Assembly: GCA_003538625.1 (NCBI GenBank)
Contig: DPRR01000001.1
Span: 62,001 to 126,000, forward strand
Direction: 5' to 3'
Source of the DNA: Ignavibacteriales bacterium
GTDB taxonomy: Bacteria > Bacteroidota > Ignavibacteria > Ignavibacteriales > Ignavibacteriaceae
DNA length: 64,000 bases
A model generated the notes under the pieces. It did not search any database. It was not told the origin of the DNA and saw nothing but the letters and a program-made list of their open reading frames with translations. Both the position numbers and the translations under genes were made by a program. Shown here piece by piece: positions 8,627-16,353 of this stretch (its first letter is position 1; every line of letters begins with the position of its first letter).

Positions 8627-9601
8627 TTATTTTTCAAAATATCTTTTGATTTGATCATAATTATTTGTCAATCCAAGTACAATCATCAGTTTTATTCTTG
8701 CTTTTTGTCCGTTTAGATAATCTGAAAAAATTACACCAAGATTGTGCAAATGTTTTCCAGCGCCCGGATAACTGTAAACATCATCCGTTTCTCCTGCCGG
8801 GCATCGGGAAGTAAGAACCACAGGAATTCCTTTTTCAACAGCATATTTAATCCCCTCAAAAGCAGGCGGAGGAACATTTCCAACGCCAAGAGCCTCTACA
8901 ACAATCCCATCAACTTTACTGTCAGCAGAAAATTTAAAAAACTTTTCATTCATTCCGGCATAAACTGTTAACAAGTCAACATTAGTATTAATCTTTTCTG
9001 TTTCAATTGTTTCAAGATGCTGTGGTAGACGATTGTATATTACTCTGCCTTTCTGTACAAAACCAAGTGTTCCGAAATCCAAACTTTTAAATGATTCAAC
9101 CGAATCGGAATAAATTTTTGTTACTTCACTAGCGGCATTTATTTCCCCATTCAAACACACAAGCACACCAAGATTTTTTGAGTTTTCATTCAAACAAATA
9201 TGAATTGCATCAATAAGATTTCTTGGTCCATCCCAATCCTGTTCCGAACTGTTTTTCATTGCACCGATTACAACAATTGGTATTTCTGTTTTGATTGTTA
9301 AATCTAAAAAGTACGCAGTTTCTTCAAGTGTGTCCGTTCCGTGAGTTACAACCACACCATCATACTTTTCTGTTTTTAACTTTGCGTTTATTTTTTTTGA
9401 TAAACCCAGCATCAATTCTGGTGTAACGTGCGGACCTGGATATTTCCCAAAATCAAAACATTCTATTTCAGCCAAAGATTTTGCTTCGGGAATCATTCCA
9501 AGTAATTCATCTCCGGAATATCTTGGAACAGCTCCGCCGGTTTTTTCATCTATCATCATCGAAAAAGTGCCGCCGGTAAATACAACTAATATTTTTTTCA
9601 T
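8627..9601 (-). CDS. ansA: L-asparaginase (cytoplasmic, type I-like)
   Basis: 324 residues. Both catalytic threonine motifs are present: FTGGTFS at 8-14 and VTHGTDTLEETA at 85-96, the latter with the Thr-Asp pair (T89, D90) that binds substrate. There is no signal peptide, so it should be cytoplasmic and hydrolyse L-asparagine to aspartate and ammonia. It could also be a Glu-tRNA(Gln) amidotransferase subunit D-like protein, but the length and the lack of an N-terminal extension favour asparaginase. It stands alone and is divergent from the Nfu gene, with a 143-bp inverted-repeat element between them. Confidence 0.88.
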   Translation of the reverse strand: MKKILVVFTGGTFSMMIDEKTGGAVPRYSGDELLGMIPEAKSLAEIECFDFGKYPGPHVTPELMLGLSKKINAKLKTEKYDGVVVTHGTDTLEETAYFLDLTIKTEIPIVVIGAMKNSSEQDWDGPRNLIDAIHICLNENSKNLGVLVCLNGEINAASEVTKIYSDSVESFKSLDFGTLGFVQKGRVIYNRLPQHLETIETEKINTNVDLLTVYAGMNEKFFKFSADSKVDGIVVEALGVGNVPPPAFEGIKYAVEKGIPVVLTSRCPAGETDDVYSYPGAGKHLHNLGVIFSDYLNGQKARIKLMIVLGLTNNYDQIKRYFEK

Positions 9602-9678
9602 TTAATTCTCAAATTTTGTGCACTAAAATAGCTTTTAACTGCAATTCTAAAAAGAAAACTATGCGATTTTTGCAACTA

Positions 9679-9821
9679 AAGAGACTTCTGAAAAAGTACC
9701 TTGAATTTGTCATCCTGAATTCATTTCAGGATCGTTCATACAAATTCCGAAATAAACCTGTCTGCTGACAGGCAAGATTCGGAATGACAGGGCAGAATTT
9801 TTCAATTTTCAGAAGTCTCTT
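9679..9821. repeat. 143-bp element with 16-bp terminal inverted repeats
   Basis: AAGAGACTTCTGAAAA at 9679-9694 is exactly complementary to TTTTCAGAAGTCTCTT at 9806-9821. Inside lies a further palindromic repeat starting GTCATCCTGAA (9709) and ending CGGAATGAC (9788), with an internal CTGTC...GACAG pair. The nested structure looks like a miniature element or a palindromic repeat that carried its flanks. The element fills most of the 294-bp gap between the asparaginase and Nfu genes. No ORF is present. Confidence 0.7.
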
Positions 9822-9835
9822 AAGCCTGATATGAC

Positions 9836-9866
9836 TTGCAGAGTAGATTATGAAAGTTTATTTTTA
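9836..9866 (+). promoter_or_regulatory. possible Bacteroidota-type promoter of the Nfu gene
   Basis: TTG at 9836-9838 and TATTTTTA at 9859-9866 are 20 bp apart, close to the -33 / -7 (TAnnTTTG) pattern, with one mismatch in the -7 box. It lies 30 bp before the start codon. This is a weak call. Confidence 0.35.
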
Positions 9867-9895
9867 GTGTAAGTATAATTAAGAAAGGTGCAATT

Positions 9896-10438
9896 ATGTT
9901 AATGGTAGAAGATGTTGATTTAACTCCCAATCCACACGCATTAAAATTTATTTTAAATGAAAAATTATTAAACTTAGAAACAAGACAATATGCTGATAAA
10001 TTATCTGCACAAAATGATCCTTTTGCAAAAGGTATTTTTGAAATTGATGGTGTTGTTTCAGTTTTTTATATGGATAAATTTGTAACTATTGAAAAATCAA
10101 CAGAAAATAATTGGGGACAAATACAACGACCATTTATTAATTTTTTAAAAAACTTTGATAAAAGTTTAATCCCCGCGGAAAAAGAAATTGTTGTAAGTGA
10201 TGAAGAATCTAATGAGTTACTTAAACAAATAAACAATCTGCTTGATCAAAAAGTAAGACCAGCTTTAGCCGGAGATGGCGGTGGTTTAGAGGTTTTAGGT
10301 TTGGAAGGCTACACAGTTAAAATAAGATATCAAGGTGCATGCGGCAGCTGCCCAAGTTCTATCAGCGGAACCTTGACCGCAATTGAAGGCTTATTAAAGC
10401 GTGATGTTAATCCGGCAATAAATGTAATTCCTGCATAG
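9896..10438 (+). CDS. NifU/Nfu-type iron-sulfur scaffold protein
   Basis: 180 residues with two domains. The Nfu N-terminal domain (about 9-95) begins with LTPNPHALKFIL. The NifU-like C-terminal domain (about 108-180) carries the cluster-binding CGSC at C149 and C152 in GACGSCPSS. Such proteins carry [4Fe-4S] clusters to target apoproteins in the cytoplasm. The start is set by AGGTGCAATT directly before the ATG at 9896. No suf or isc gene is nearby, which is common for Nfu. Confidence 0.9.
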   Translation: MLMVEDVDLTPNPHALKFILNEKLLNLETRQYADKLSAQNDPFAKGIFEIDGVVSVFYMDKFVTIEKSTENNWGQIQRPFINFLKNFDKSLIPAEKEIVVSDEESNELLKQINNLLDQKVRPALAGDGGGLEVLGLEGYTVKIRYQGACGSCPSSISGTLTAIEGLLKRDVNPAINVIPA

Positions 10439-10490
10439 CTAGATTTTAGATAATATATACGATTTTCTCAAAAGTTTAGAAATTAAGTTT

Positions 10491-10559
10491 GTCATTCCCA
10501 CGAAAGTGGGAATCCATTTACCTTTATATGGTTTGGATTCCCGTTTTCACGGGAATGAC
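10491..10559. repeat. dispersed palindromic repeat, family 2 (GTCATTCCC...GGGAATGAC)
   Basis: 69-bp element made of two hairpin arms. The left arm is CCCACGAAAGTGGG and the right arm is CCCGTTTTCACGGG; GGATTCC joins them and GTCATT/AATGAC are the ends. A second 69-bp copy lies in the opposite orientation at 60459-60527. This copy sits between the Nfu gene and ogt. Confidence 0.9.
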
Positions 10560-10611
10560 ATTGACGACCAAAGTTAATCGGCAATTTCTCCTTCACCTCT
10601 AAGAACGCAAA

Positions 10612-11118
10612 ATGAGCGAAACAAATTTTTATTCTGAAGAAATAATTTCCGGAATTAAAATAGCCATTCTCGCTGCATCCAGTGGAATTAAAAAAATATC
10701 TCTTAATCCCAAATCCGATATCCATAAAAAATCAAGTTATATAAAATTGAGAAGTGATGATCCATACTTGTTTGGGGTGTTTAATCAACTCAAGGAATAC
10801 TTTGCCGGTAACCGTAAAAAATTTAATGTTCCGCTTGATATTGAAGGAACAGACTTTCAGAAAAAAGTCTGGAATGAATTACAGAAAATTCCATACGGAA
10901 AAACTATCAGTTATAAATCATTATCAGAAAAACTTGGGGATGTAAAAGCAATACGTGCTGTAGGAAAAGCAAACGGGTTAAACCCAATTGCCATAATAAT
11001 TCCCTGTCATCGTGTAATTGGTGCAGATGGAAGTTTGGTTGGTTATGCCGGCGGACTTGCTATAAAAGAAAAACTCCTTCATTTAGAAGGAGCCTTAAAT
11101 CCTGAACTGTTTGATTGA
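10612..11118 (+). CDS. ogt: methylated-DNA--protein-cysteine S-methyltransferase
   Basis: 168 residues. The active-site motif PCHRVIGADG holds the acceptor Cys132; DFQKKVWNELQKIPYGKTISY at 81-101 is the usual helix-turn-helix lead-in and RAVGKANGLNP contains the Arg finger and Asn hinge. It repairs O6-methylguanine by suicidal transfer of the methyl group to its own cysteine. No AdaA-type N-terminal domain is fused. The gene follows a palindromic repeat and precedes a convergent small gene. Confidence 0.93.
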   Translation: MSETNFYSEEIISGIKIAILAASSGIKKISLNPKSDIHKKSSYIKLRSDDPYLFGVFNQLKEYFAGNRKKFNVPLDIEGTDFQKKVWNELQKIPYGKTISYKSLSEKLGDVKAIRAVGKANGLNPIAIIIPCHRVIGADGSLVGYAGGLAIKEKLLHLEGALNPELFD

Positions 11119-11133
11119 AAATCAAACTAAAAA

Positions 11134-11298
11134 TTATTTAATATCTGTTACTTTGCTTATGTCTGCAAGTTTAACAAATTTTTCGTTGAACTTATACGCA
11201 CCACCATCGGTCTTCATACTTTTAATAACCTTAACTGTTACGCCTTCAACTTTTTTCTTGCCTTTTGCTTTATCTGCAAAACTTTGAACTTTTGCCAT
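11134..11298 (-). CDS. small basic protein resembling DUF4295 (candidate ribosomal protein bL38)
   Basis: A 54-residue ORF, read as MAKVQSFADKAKGKKK at the N-terminus and VKVIKSMKTDGGAYKFNEKF in the middle. The central pattern VIK-x-K-GAY-F-E matches the Bacteroidota family DUF4295 as I recall it; a member of that family was seen in the Flavobacterium ribosome structure and named bL38. The protein is small and Lys-rich, as expected for a ribosomal protein. The ORF is intact, starts with ATG at 11298 and stops at 11134. Its neighbours (ogt, aldo/keto reductase) say nothing about its role. The family link is from memory of the pattern, not a search. Confidence 0.65.
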   Translation of the reverse strand: MAKVQSFADKAKGKKKVEGVTVKVIKSMKTDGGAYKFNEKFVKLADISKVTDIK

Positions 11299-11390
11299 CT
11301 TTTTAATCCTAAAATTTTGAGGTGTAAATATATAGCATTAAAGTTTTAAAGAAAAGATTAGATTATAGATGTATTAACTAAATGTTTTAC

Positions 11391-11420
11391 TTGTGAATTT
11401 TGCATTTTTTGTTAGTTTTG
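11391..11420 (+). promoter_or_regulatory. Bacteroidota-type promoter (-33 TTG, -7 TAGTTTTG)
   Basis: TTG at 11391-11393 and TAGTTTTG at 11413-11420 are separated by 19 bp, as expected for the primary sigma factor of Bacteroidota-like bacteria. Transcription would begin near 11426, which excludes the in-frame TTG at 11425 as start codon and supports the ATG at 11449. Confidence 0.6.
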
Positions 11421-11448
11421 GGCTTTGATTTTTCAAATTCCAGAAAAT

Positions 11449-12942
11449 ATGGCATCAATAGAAGGCACAATAAACTACATTTCTAATTTTCCAGATATTA
11501 AATCTAAGGTTTTGGGTAAAACCGGTTATCTAACATCAATTTGTGGTTTTGGATGTTATCGGATTGATGATGGAATTCCGCAGCACAAACAAGCATTGGA
11601 AAAAGCGATTCTATCCGGGATAAATATAATTGATACTTCATCAAATTATTCTGATGGCGGAAGTGAAATACTTGTTGGTAAAGTTTTAGATAATCTCATT
11701 TCTAAAAATCAAATTGAAAGAGATCAAATCATAGTTGTATCCAAAGGGGGATATTTGCAGGGATCAAATCTTAAACTGGGAATGGAAAGAGAACAATCCG
11801 GTAAAGCTTTTAAAGATGTTGTAAAATGCACTCAGGATTTGTGGCATTGTATAAGTCCTGATTTTCTAGAAAATCAAATTACACTATCACTTGAAAGATT
11901 ACAGTTAGAAAAGATTGATGTTTATCTGCTTCACAATCCTGAATACTTTTTAACTTACTCTATCATTTCTGACCCCGAAAGACGGGAGCGGGAATACTAT
12001 CGAAGAATTAAAGATGCATTTATCCACCTGGAAGAAGAAGTTAAGCGTGGTAGAATTTCTTATTACGGAATTTCATCAAACACCTTTGCTGAAAAAGATT
12101 CGAAACAAAATTTCACTTCACTGGAAAAAGTTATCGCATTCGCAAATGAGATTTCTAAGGAAAATCATTTTGCAGTTGTACAATTTCCTATGAACATTAT
12201 TGAATCTGGTGGAATGAATAATCTTAATCAGCAAAATCAAACAAAATCGTTTTTACAGCTTGCCGGTGAAAATAATCTTGGTGTTCTCGTTAATCGTCCA
12301 TTAAATGCGATCAGTAAAAATAAATTAATAAGATTATCTGATTATCCGGTAACTGAAGACAGAAACGATGATGAAATTTTCAGCTTGATTGAGGATTTAA
12401 GAAAGCAGGAATCCAATCTTATTGAAAAATATATTAATTACGTTGGGTTAAGTGCAAGTGAGAAAAAAAATGTTATAGAATGTATTTCAATTTCAATAAT
12501 CTTAAAATCTAATTATAGTAAGTTTGATAACCCTGGAAATTTTAATGAGTTAAAAAGTACTTATCTAATTCCACGTGCAAATTTTGCAATAAACGAAATT
12601 GGTAAATATTATACTGATGATGAAAATGTTGTTCGTGCTCTTAGAAATTATGCAGTAACAACAAACATTCTTCTGGATTCAATTTTCAGCGATTTGGCTA
12701 AGAAAAAGAATCTTGAAAATGAGAAATTTCATTCCACAATAGATAAATTTGCCAATAGTGAACAGATAAAATTATCGCTTTCTCAGAAGGCTATACTATT
12801 AATTAATAGTGTGCCCGAAGTAACTACTACATTAGTTGGAATGAAATCTCAAAATTATGTTGATGATGTCCAAAAATCGATAAAAAGTGATTTTGTAGAA
12901 AAGTACATCGATTTTTGGCACAGTAATCGCTCTTTTATTTAA
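11449..12942 (+). CDS. aldo/keto reductase family protein
   Basis: 497 residues from the ATG at 11449. The first 300 residues form an aldo/keto reductase barrel: substrate and cofactor elements GFGCYRIDDG, IDTSSNYSDGGSE (Asp and Tyr of the catalytic tetrad), VVSKGG (Lys) and DVYLLHNPEYF (His). All four tetrad residues can be placed. The C-terminal 190 residues continue with helical sequence and end in a typical NADPH-site stretch (NSVPEVTTTLVGMKS). Members usually have about 330 residues, so the middle insert of 120-150 residues (around 300-440) is unusual. The substrate is unknown. No operon partner is seen. Confidence 0.8.
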   Translation: MASIEGTINYISNFPDIKSKVLGKTGYLTSICGFGCYRIDDGIPQHKQALEKAILSGINIIDTSSNYSDGGSEILVGKVLDNLISKNQIERDQIIVVSKGGYLQGSNLKLGMEREQSGKAFKDVVKCTQDLWHCISPDFLENQITLSLERLQLEKIDVYLLHNPEYFLTYSIISDPERREREYYRRIKDAFIHLEEEVKRGRISYYGISSNTFAEKDSKQNFTSLEKVIAFANEISKENHFAVVQFPMNIIESGGMNNLNQQNQTKSFLQLAGENNLGVLVNRPLNAISKNKLIRLSDYPVTEDRNDDEIFSLIEDLRKQESNLIEKYINYVGLSASEKKNVIECISISIILKSNYSKFDNPGNFNELKSTYLIPRANFAINEIGKYYTDDENVVRALRNYAVTTNILLDSIFSDLAKKKNLENEKFHSTIDKFANSEQIKLSLSQKAILLINSVPEVTTTLVGMKSQNYVDDVQKSIKSDFVEKYIDFWHSNRSFI

Positions 12943-13079
12943 TAAGTATATGAATCGAATGCAGATTGTTCTTATCTAATAGAATGAAATAATAAAAATT
13001 TAGCAATTATCAAATATTTCTTTTCATTGTTTATTTAGTATTTATTGTTTAGGTTTTACAACAAATTTTTGGTTAAATA

Positions 13080-13742
13080 ATGTTTTTACTCGCAACTATT
13101 ATATTACTTTCTTATTTAGTTGGATCAATTCCAACAAGTATAATTATAAGTAAACTTTCTCATGGCATCGATATTCGCGAGCATGGAAGTGGTAATGCCG
13201 GCGGCACAAATGTTATGCGCGTACTTGGTTGGAAAAAAGGACTGCTTGTAATTCTTCTTGATGCACTTAAAGGTGCATTTGTAGTTGTTGTTGTTGCAAG
13301 ATTGCATTACGGCGGATTACCATTCCAGAACATTTCTCCGTTTGATGATTTTACTTTAGTTCAGATTATTGCTGGTATTGCTGCTGTTATTGGTCATATC
13401 TGGACCGTGTTTGCAGGTTTCCGCGGAGGAAAAGGAATCGCTACCGCACTTGGGATGTTGATAATGATAATCACTGTTGATATGCTGGTTGCAGTTGGAA
13501 TTTTTATTATCGTTGTTACAGTCTCCCGTTACGTTTCTTTGGGTTCGATACTGGCGGCCTTGTCGATTCCACTTACTCTAATCTTTAGAGAAAATATTCT
13601 GCACGATCATATACAGAGTTACGGAACGATACTTCCTTTTGTAGTTGCCGTTTCATTGCTTGTGGTTTTCACACATCGTAAAAACGTTATTCGTTTGCTT
13701 AACGGAACAGAAAGTAAATTAAGCTTTAAGAAAAAGAAATAA
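13080..13742 (+). CDS. plsY: glycerol-3-phosphate 1-O-acyltransferase PlsY
   Basis: 220 residues, a polytopic inner-membrane protein. The three PlsY signatures are present: GSIPTSIIISK near residue 16, HGSGNAGGTNVMRVLG at about 36-51, and GHIWTVFAGFRGGKGIATALG at about 104-124. PlsY transfers the acyl group from acyl phosphate to glycerol 3-phosphate, the first step of phospholipid synthesis. It overlaps the next gene by one base (TAATG), so it is translated together with gpsA, which makes its substrate. A plsX gene is not in the window. Confidence 0.95.
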   Translation: MFLLATIILLSYLVGSIPTSIIISKLSHGIDIREHGSGNAGGTNVMRVLGWKKGLLVILLDALKGAFVVVVVARLHYGGLPFQNISPFDDFTLVQIIAGIAAVIGHIWTVFAGFRGGKGIATALGMLIMIITVDMLVAVGIFIIVVTVSRYVSLGSILAALSIPLTLIFRENILHDHIQSYGTILPFVVAVSLLVVFTHRKNVIRLLNGTESKLSFKKKK

Positions 13743-14743
13743 TGAAAATTTCTGTACTGGGTGCTGGCGGCTGGGGCACGACTCTCGGTATTCTTCTTCA
13801 CTACAACGGTCACCAGGTTACCCTTTGGGAATACAAAAAAAATTATGTTAAGGAGTTAATCAAGAAAAGGATTAACTCTCTCTATCTCCCCGGTGTTAGC
13901 ATTCCACAAGAAATATTAATTACTCACGATCTTAAAGAATCTGTTCATCAGAAAAATTTGATTATACTTGCAGTGCCATCTCAATTTCTTCGATCTGTTA
14001 TTGATGAAGTGAGTTATTCTGATATTAAAAATTCATTACTTGTTAGTGTTGCAAAAGGAATTGAGAACAAACATTTGATGACGATGAGTCAGATGTTAAA
14101 AGATGTTCATCCTCATTTAAGTGATGAACAAATAGGAGTTTTGTCAGGTCCATCTCATGCAGAAGAAGTTGCCAAAAGAATTCCCACTGCTGTAGTTGCC
14201 GCTTCTACAGAACTTGAGACTTCAAAATCCATACAAGCCGCATTTATGAATTCGTACTTCCGCGTTTATTCTTCAACAGATATACTTGGTGTTGAGCTTG
14301 GTGGTGCCTTTAAAAATGTTATTGCCATCGGTGCCGGAATTATTGATGGAGCCGGTTTTGGAGACAATACAAAAGCTGCAATTATGACTCGCGGTGTTGC
14401 AGAAATTTCCCGGCTTGGTTTGGCAATGGGTGCAAGACCTGAAACTTTTGCAGGTCTTTCCGGAATGGGTGATTTGATTGTTACTTGTATGAGCAAGCAT
14501 AGTCGTAACCGTTATGTTGGCGAACAAATTGGAAAAGGTAAAAAACTTAAAGAAGTTTTAAAGAGCATGGATATGGTTGCTGAAGGTGTTGAAACAAGTC
14601 GCTCTGCTTCTAAGCTTGCAGAAAAACTGAATGTCGAAACTCCGATTACAACAGAAGTTTATAAAATTTTGTTCGAAGATAAAGATCCTGTTAAAGCAAC
14701 AACTGATCTTATGACCCGCGATATGAAAACTGAAAGACACTAA
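13742..14743 (+). CDS. gpsA: glycerol-3-phosphate dehydrogenase [NAD(P)+]
   Basis: 333 residues. The N-terminal Rossmann fold starts VLGAGGWGTTLG (4-15), followed by VLSGPSHAEEVA and GGAFKNVIAIGAGI, which contains the catalytic Lys. It reduces dihydroxyacetone phosphate to sn-glycerol 3-phosphate in the cytoplasm. The start codon overlaps the plsY stop, so the two steps of phosphatidic acid synthesis are coupled. Several long antisense ORFs over this gene are shadows. Confidence 0.97.
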   Translation: MKISVLGAGGWGTTLGILLHYNGHQVTLWEYKKNYVKELIKKRINSLYLPGVSIPQEILITHDLKESVHQKNLIILAVPSQFLRSVIDEVSYSDIKNSLLVSVAKGIENKHLMTMSQMLKDVHPHLSDEQIGVLSGPSHAEEVAKRIPTAVVAASTELETSKSIQAAFMNSYFRVYSSTDILGVELGGAFKNVIAIGAGIIDGAGFGDNTKAAIMTRGVAEISRLGLAMGARPETFAGLSGMGDLIVTCMSKHSRNRYVGEQIGKGKKLKEVLKSMDMVAEGVETSRSASKLAEKLNVETPITTEVYKILFEDKDPVKATTDLMTRDMKTERH

Positions 14744-14753
14744 CACTTGTCTG

Positions 14754-14869
14754 TAATTGCGAGTCCGACTTTAGTCGGCGAAGCAATCTGCCATAGTATT
14801 CATTTACTTTATAAAAAGATTTCTAATTTTTGAATAGATTGCTTCACTCGAAGACTCGTTCGCAATGAC
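14754..14869. repeat. dispersed palindromic repeat, family 3 (ATTGCGAG...CGCAATGAC)
   Basis: The left arm AATTGCGAGTCCGACTTTAG continues to GCGAAGCAATCT. The right arm is GATTGCTTCACTCGAAGACT and ends CGCAATGACA at 14870. The GAAGCAATC/GATTGCTTC pair forms the stem. It lies between the convergent gpsA and dgt genes. A closely related copy with the same right arm is at 35830-35904. Confidence 0.85.
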
Positions 14870-14881
14870 ATTAAGTAATAA

Positions 14882-16258
14882 TTACTCTGTTACTCTTCCA
14901 CCCGGCAAAGAGATTCCTCTAATTTTTCTAAAGATAGAAACGGCATACGAGTCTGTCATTCCGGAAATAAAATCTATAACTCTTAAAAGTCTTTGATACA
15001 ATTCCGGATTATTTCTTTCTGCATAGAAAAATCTTTTTGGGATAAGATTTATTATTGCACGGTTCTTCTGTGTAAGATTATTATTTGAGCGTTCATTGTA
15101 TGCTGTAATAAAAGTATCAAGCAACCCACCAAGAACTTCATAACCCGCAACCTCACGCTCAACAACGCTTCTATGTCTATAAATTTTTGCGATTGAAGCT
15201 TTCTCAATTTTCTTTAGAGTATTTGATTTTGAAATTACAGTTACCAATTCTTTATTAAAGTTTCCTGAAAGAATATCCTTTTCATTTTCCATAAAAGCAT
15301 CAGCAACAAGATTAACAAGATCACTAATTGCTTTAGCTCGCAAGTAACCAACCTTTTCATTGTCATCACGTTTTTTGTAACCGGATAAATCACGTTTATG
15401 AATTAATGGTAACAACAAGCTTTCTGTTTCTTTAAAGGAAAGAAGTCCGAGACGAAAACCATCTTCAAGATCCATAATACTGTAACATATATCATCCGCA
15501 ACTTCTACCAGAAAAGAAAGCGGATGACGATGCCATAAATAATTTTCTTTCCTTTCCGGTTTTCCAAGTTCTGTTTTTTCTGCAACATGCTTAAATATTT
15601 CCTTTTCAGATTGGAAGAATCCAAATTTCTTGTAAATATTTTTATGTCCAGAAGCGTGTTTAATTTCTAAATCTGTAAAAGATTCTTTAGGATATTTATT
15701 TAAAGCGGAAAGTGTTGCATAAGTTAATTGCAATCCACCATCAACATCCTGATTCTGAAGCTTTGTAATTATTCTAAATCCTTGAGCATTACCTTCAAAA
15801 CGAATTAAGTCATTCCATTTTTTTTCATTCGCGATTTCCTTTTCGAACTTACTTCCGTTCCCATTTTTAAAATACTCTGCTATTGCGTCTTCACCGGAAT
15901 GACCAAACGGAGGATTACCAATATCGTGGGCAAGACAAGCTGCGGCAACAATTTCCCCAAAATGAAATTGCGTAAAATCTTTTTTTAATTTTGGATGACG
16001 GGCAATAATTCTTTCTCCAACAAGATTCCCAAGCGATCTTCCAACAACAGAAACTTCTAAGCTGTGAGTTAATCTTGTATGAACAAAATCACTTTCCGGT
16101 AAAGGAAAAACTTGTGTCTTATCCTGAAGCCTTCTGAAAGCTGGGGAAAAAACAATTCGGTCAAAATCTTTTTGAAACTGGCTGCGCCCATCTTTTTTTG
16201 CTGATTGACTTTTTTCAATCCCAAGACGGTCATCCGTTAAGAGTAATTTCCAATCCAA
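14882..16258 (-). CDS. dgt: deoxyguanosinetriphosphate triphosphohydrolase-like protein
   Basis: 458 residues from the TTG at 16258, which has AAAGGA 7 nt upstream and gives MDWKLLLTDDRLG, matching the usual MxWxxLLxxxRLG opening of the family. A TTG nine codons upstream (16285) is less likely. The HD-domain metal ligands are H65 (RLTHSLEV), H111-D112 (CLAHDIGNPPFGHSGED) and an Asp in VEVADDICYSIMD. It hydrolyses dNTPs to deoxynucleosides and triphosphate and may affect dNTP balance or phage growth. The gene is convergent with gpsA. Confidence 0.92.
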   Translation of the reverse strand: MDWKLLLTDDRLGIEKSQSAKKDGRSQFQKDFDRIVFSPAFRRLQDKTQVFPLPESDFVHTRLTHSLEVSVVGRSLGNLVGERIIARHPKLKKDFTQFHFGEIVAAACLAHDIGNPPFGHSGEDAIAEYFKNGNGSKFEKEIANEKKWNDLIRFEGNAQGFRIITKLQNQDVDGGLQLTYATLSALNKYPKESFTDLEIKHASGHKNIYKKFGFFQSEKEIFKHVAEKTELGKPERKENYLWHRHPLSFLVEVADDICYSIMDLEDGFRLGLLSFKETESLLLPLIHKRDLSGYKKRDDNEKVGYLRAKAISDLVNLVADAFMENEKDILSGNFNKELVTVISKSNTLKKIEKASIAKIYRHRSVVEREVAGYEVLGGLLDTFITAYNERSNNNLTQKNRAIINLIPKRFFYAERNNPELYQRLLRVIDFISGMTDSYAVSIFRKIRGISLPGGRVTE

Positions 16259-16299
16259 TGTTAATTCCTTTTTTAGTTGCTTCAAAGCTAACTAAAATT

Positions 16300-16332
16300 A
16301 TAAAAAAAATGCGAGGTGATTCCTCGCATTTT
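16300..16332 (-). terminator. rho-independent terminator of the YCF48-like gene
   Basis: On the minus strand AAATGCGAGG (complement of 16322-16331) pairs with CCTCGCATTT (complement of 16307-16316) and is followed by a run of T. It lies 22 bp after the stop of the gene at 16354. Confidence 0.85.
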
Positions 16333-16353
16333 AATAATTAGATCAACACAAAA

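Noticed and set aside
11425..11448. TTG start for the aldo/keto reductase
   Set aside because: The -7 box ends at 11420, so transcription begins about there; the ATG at 11449 is the first usable start.
14266..14746. Three overlapping minus-strand ORFs over gpsA
   Set aside because: Shadows of gpsA, which has full motifs on the plus strand.
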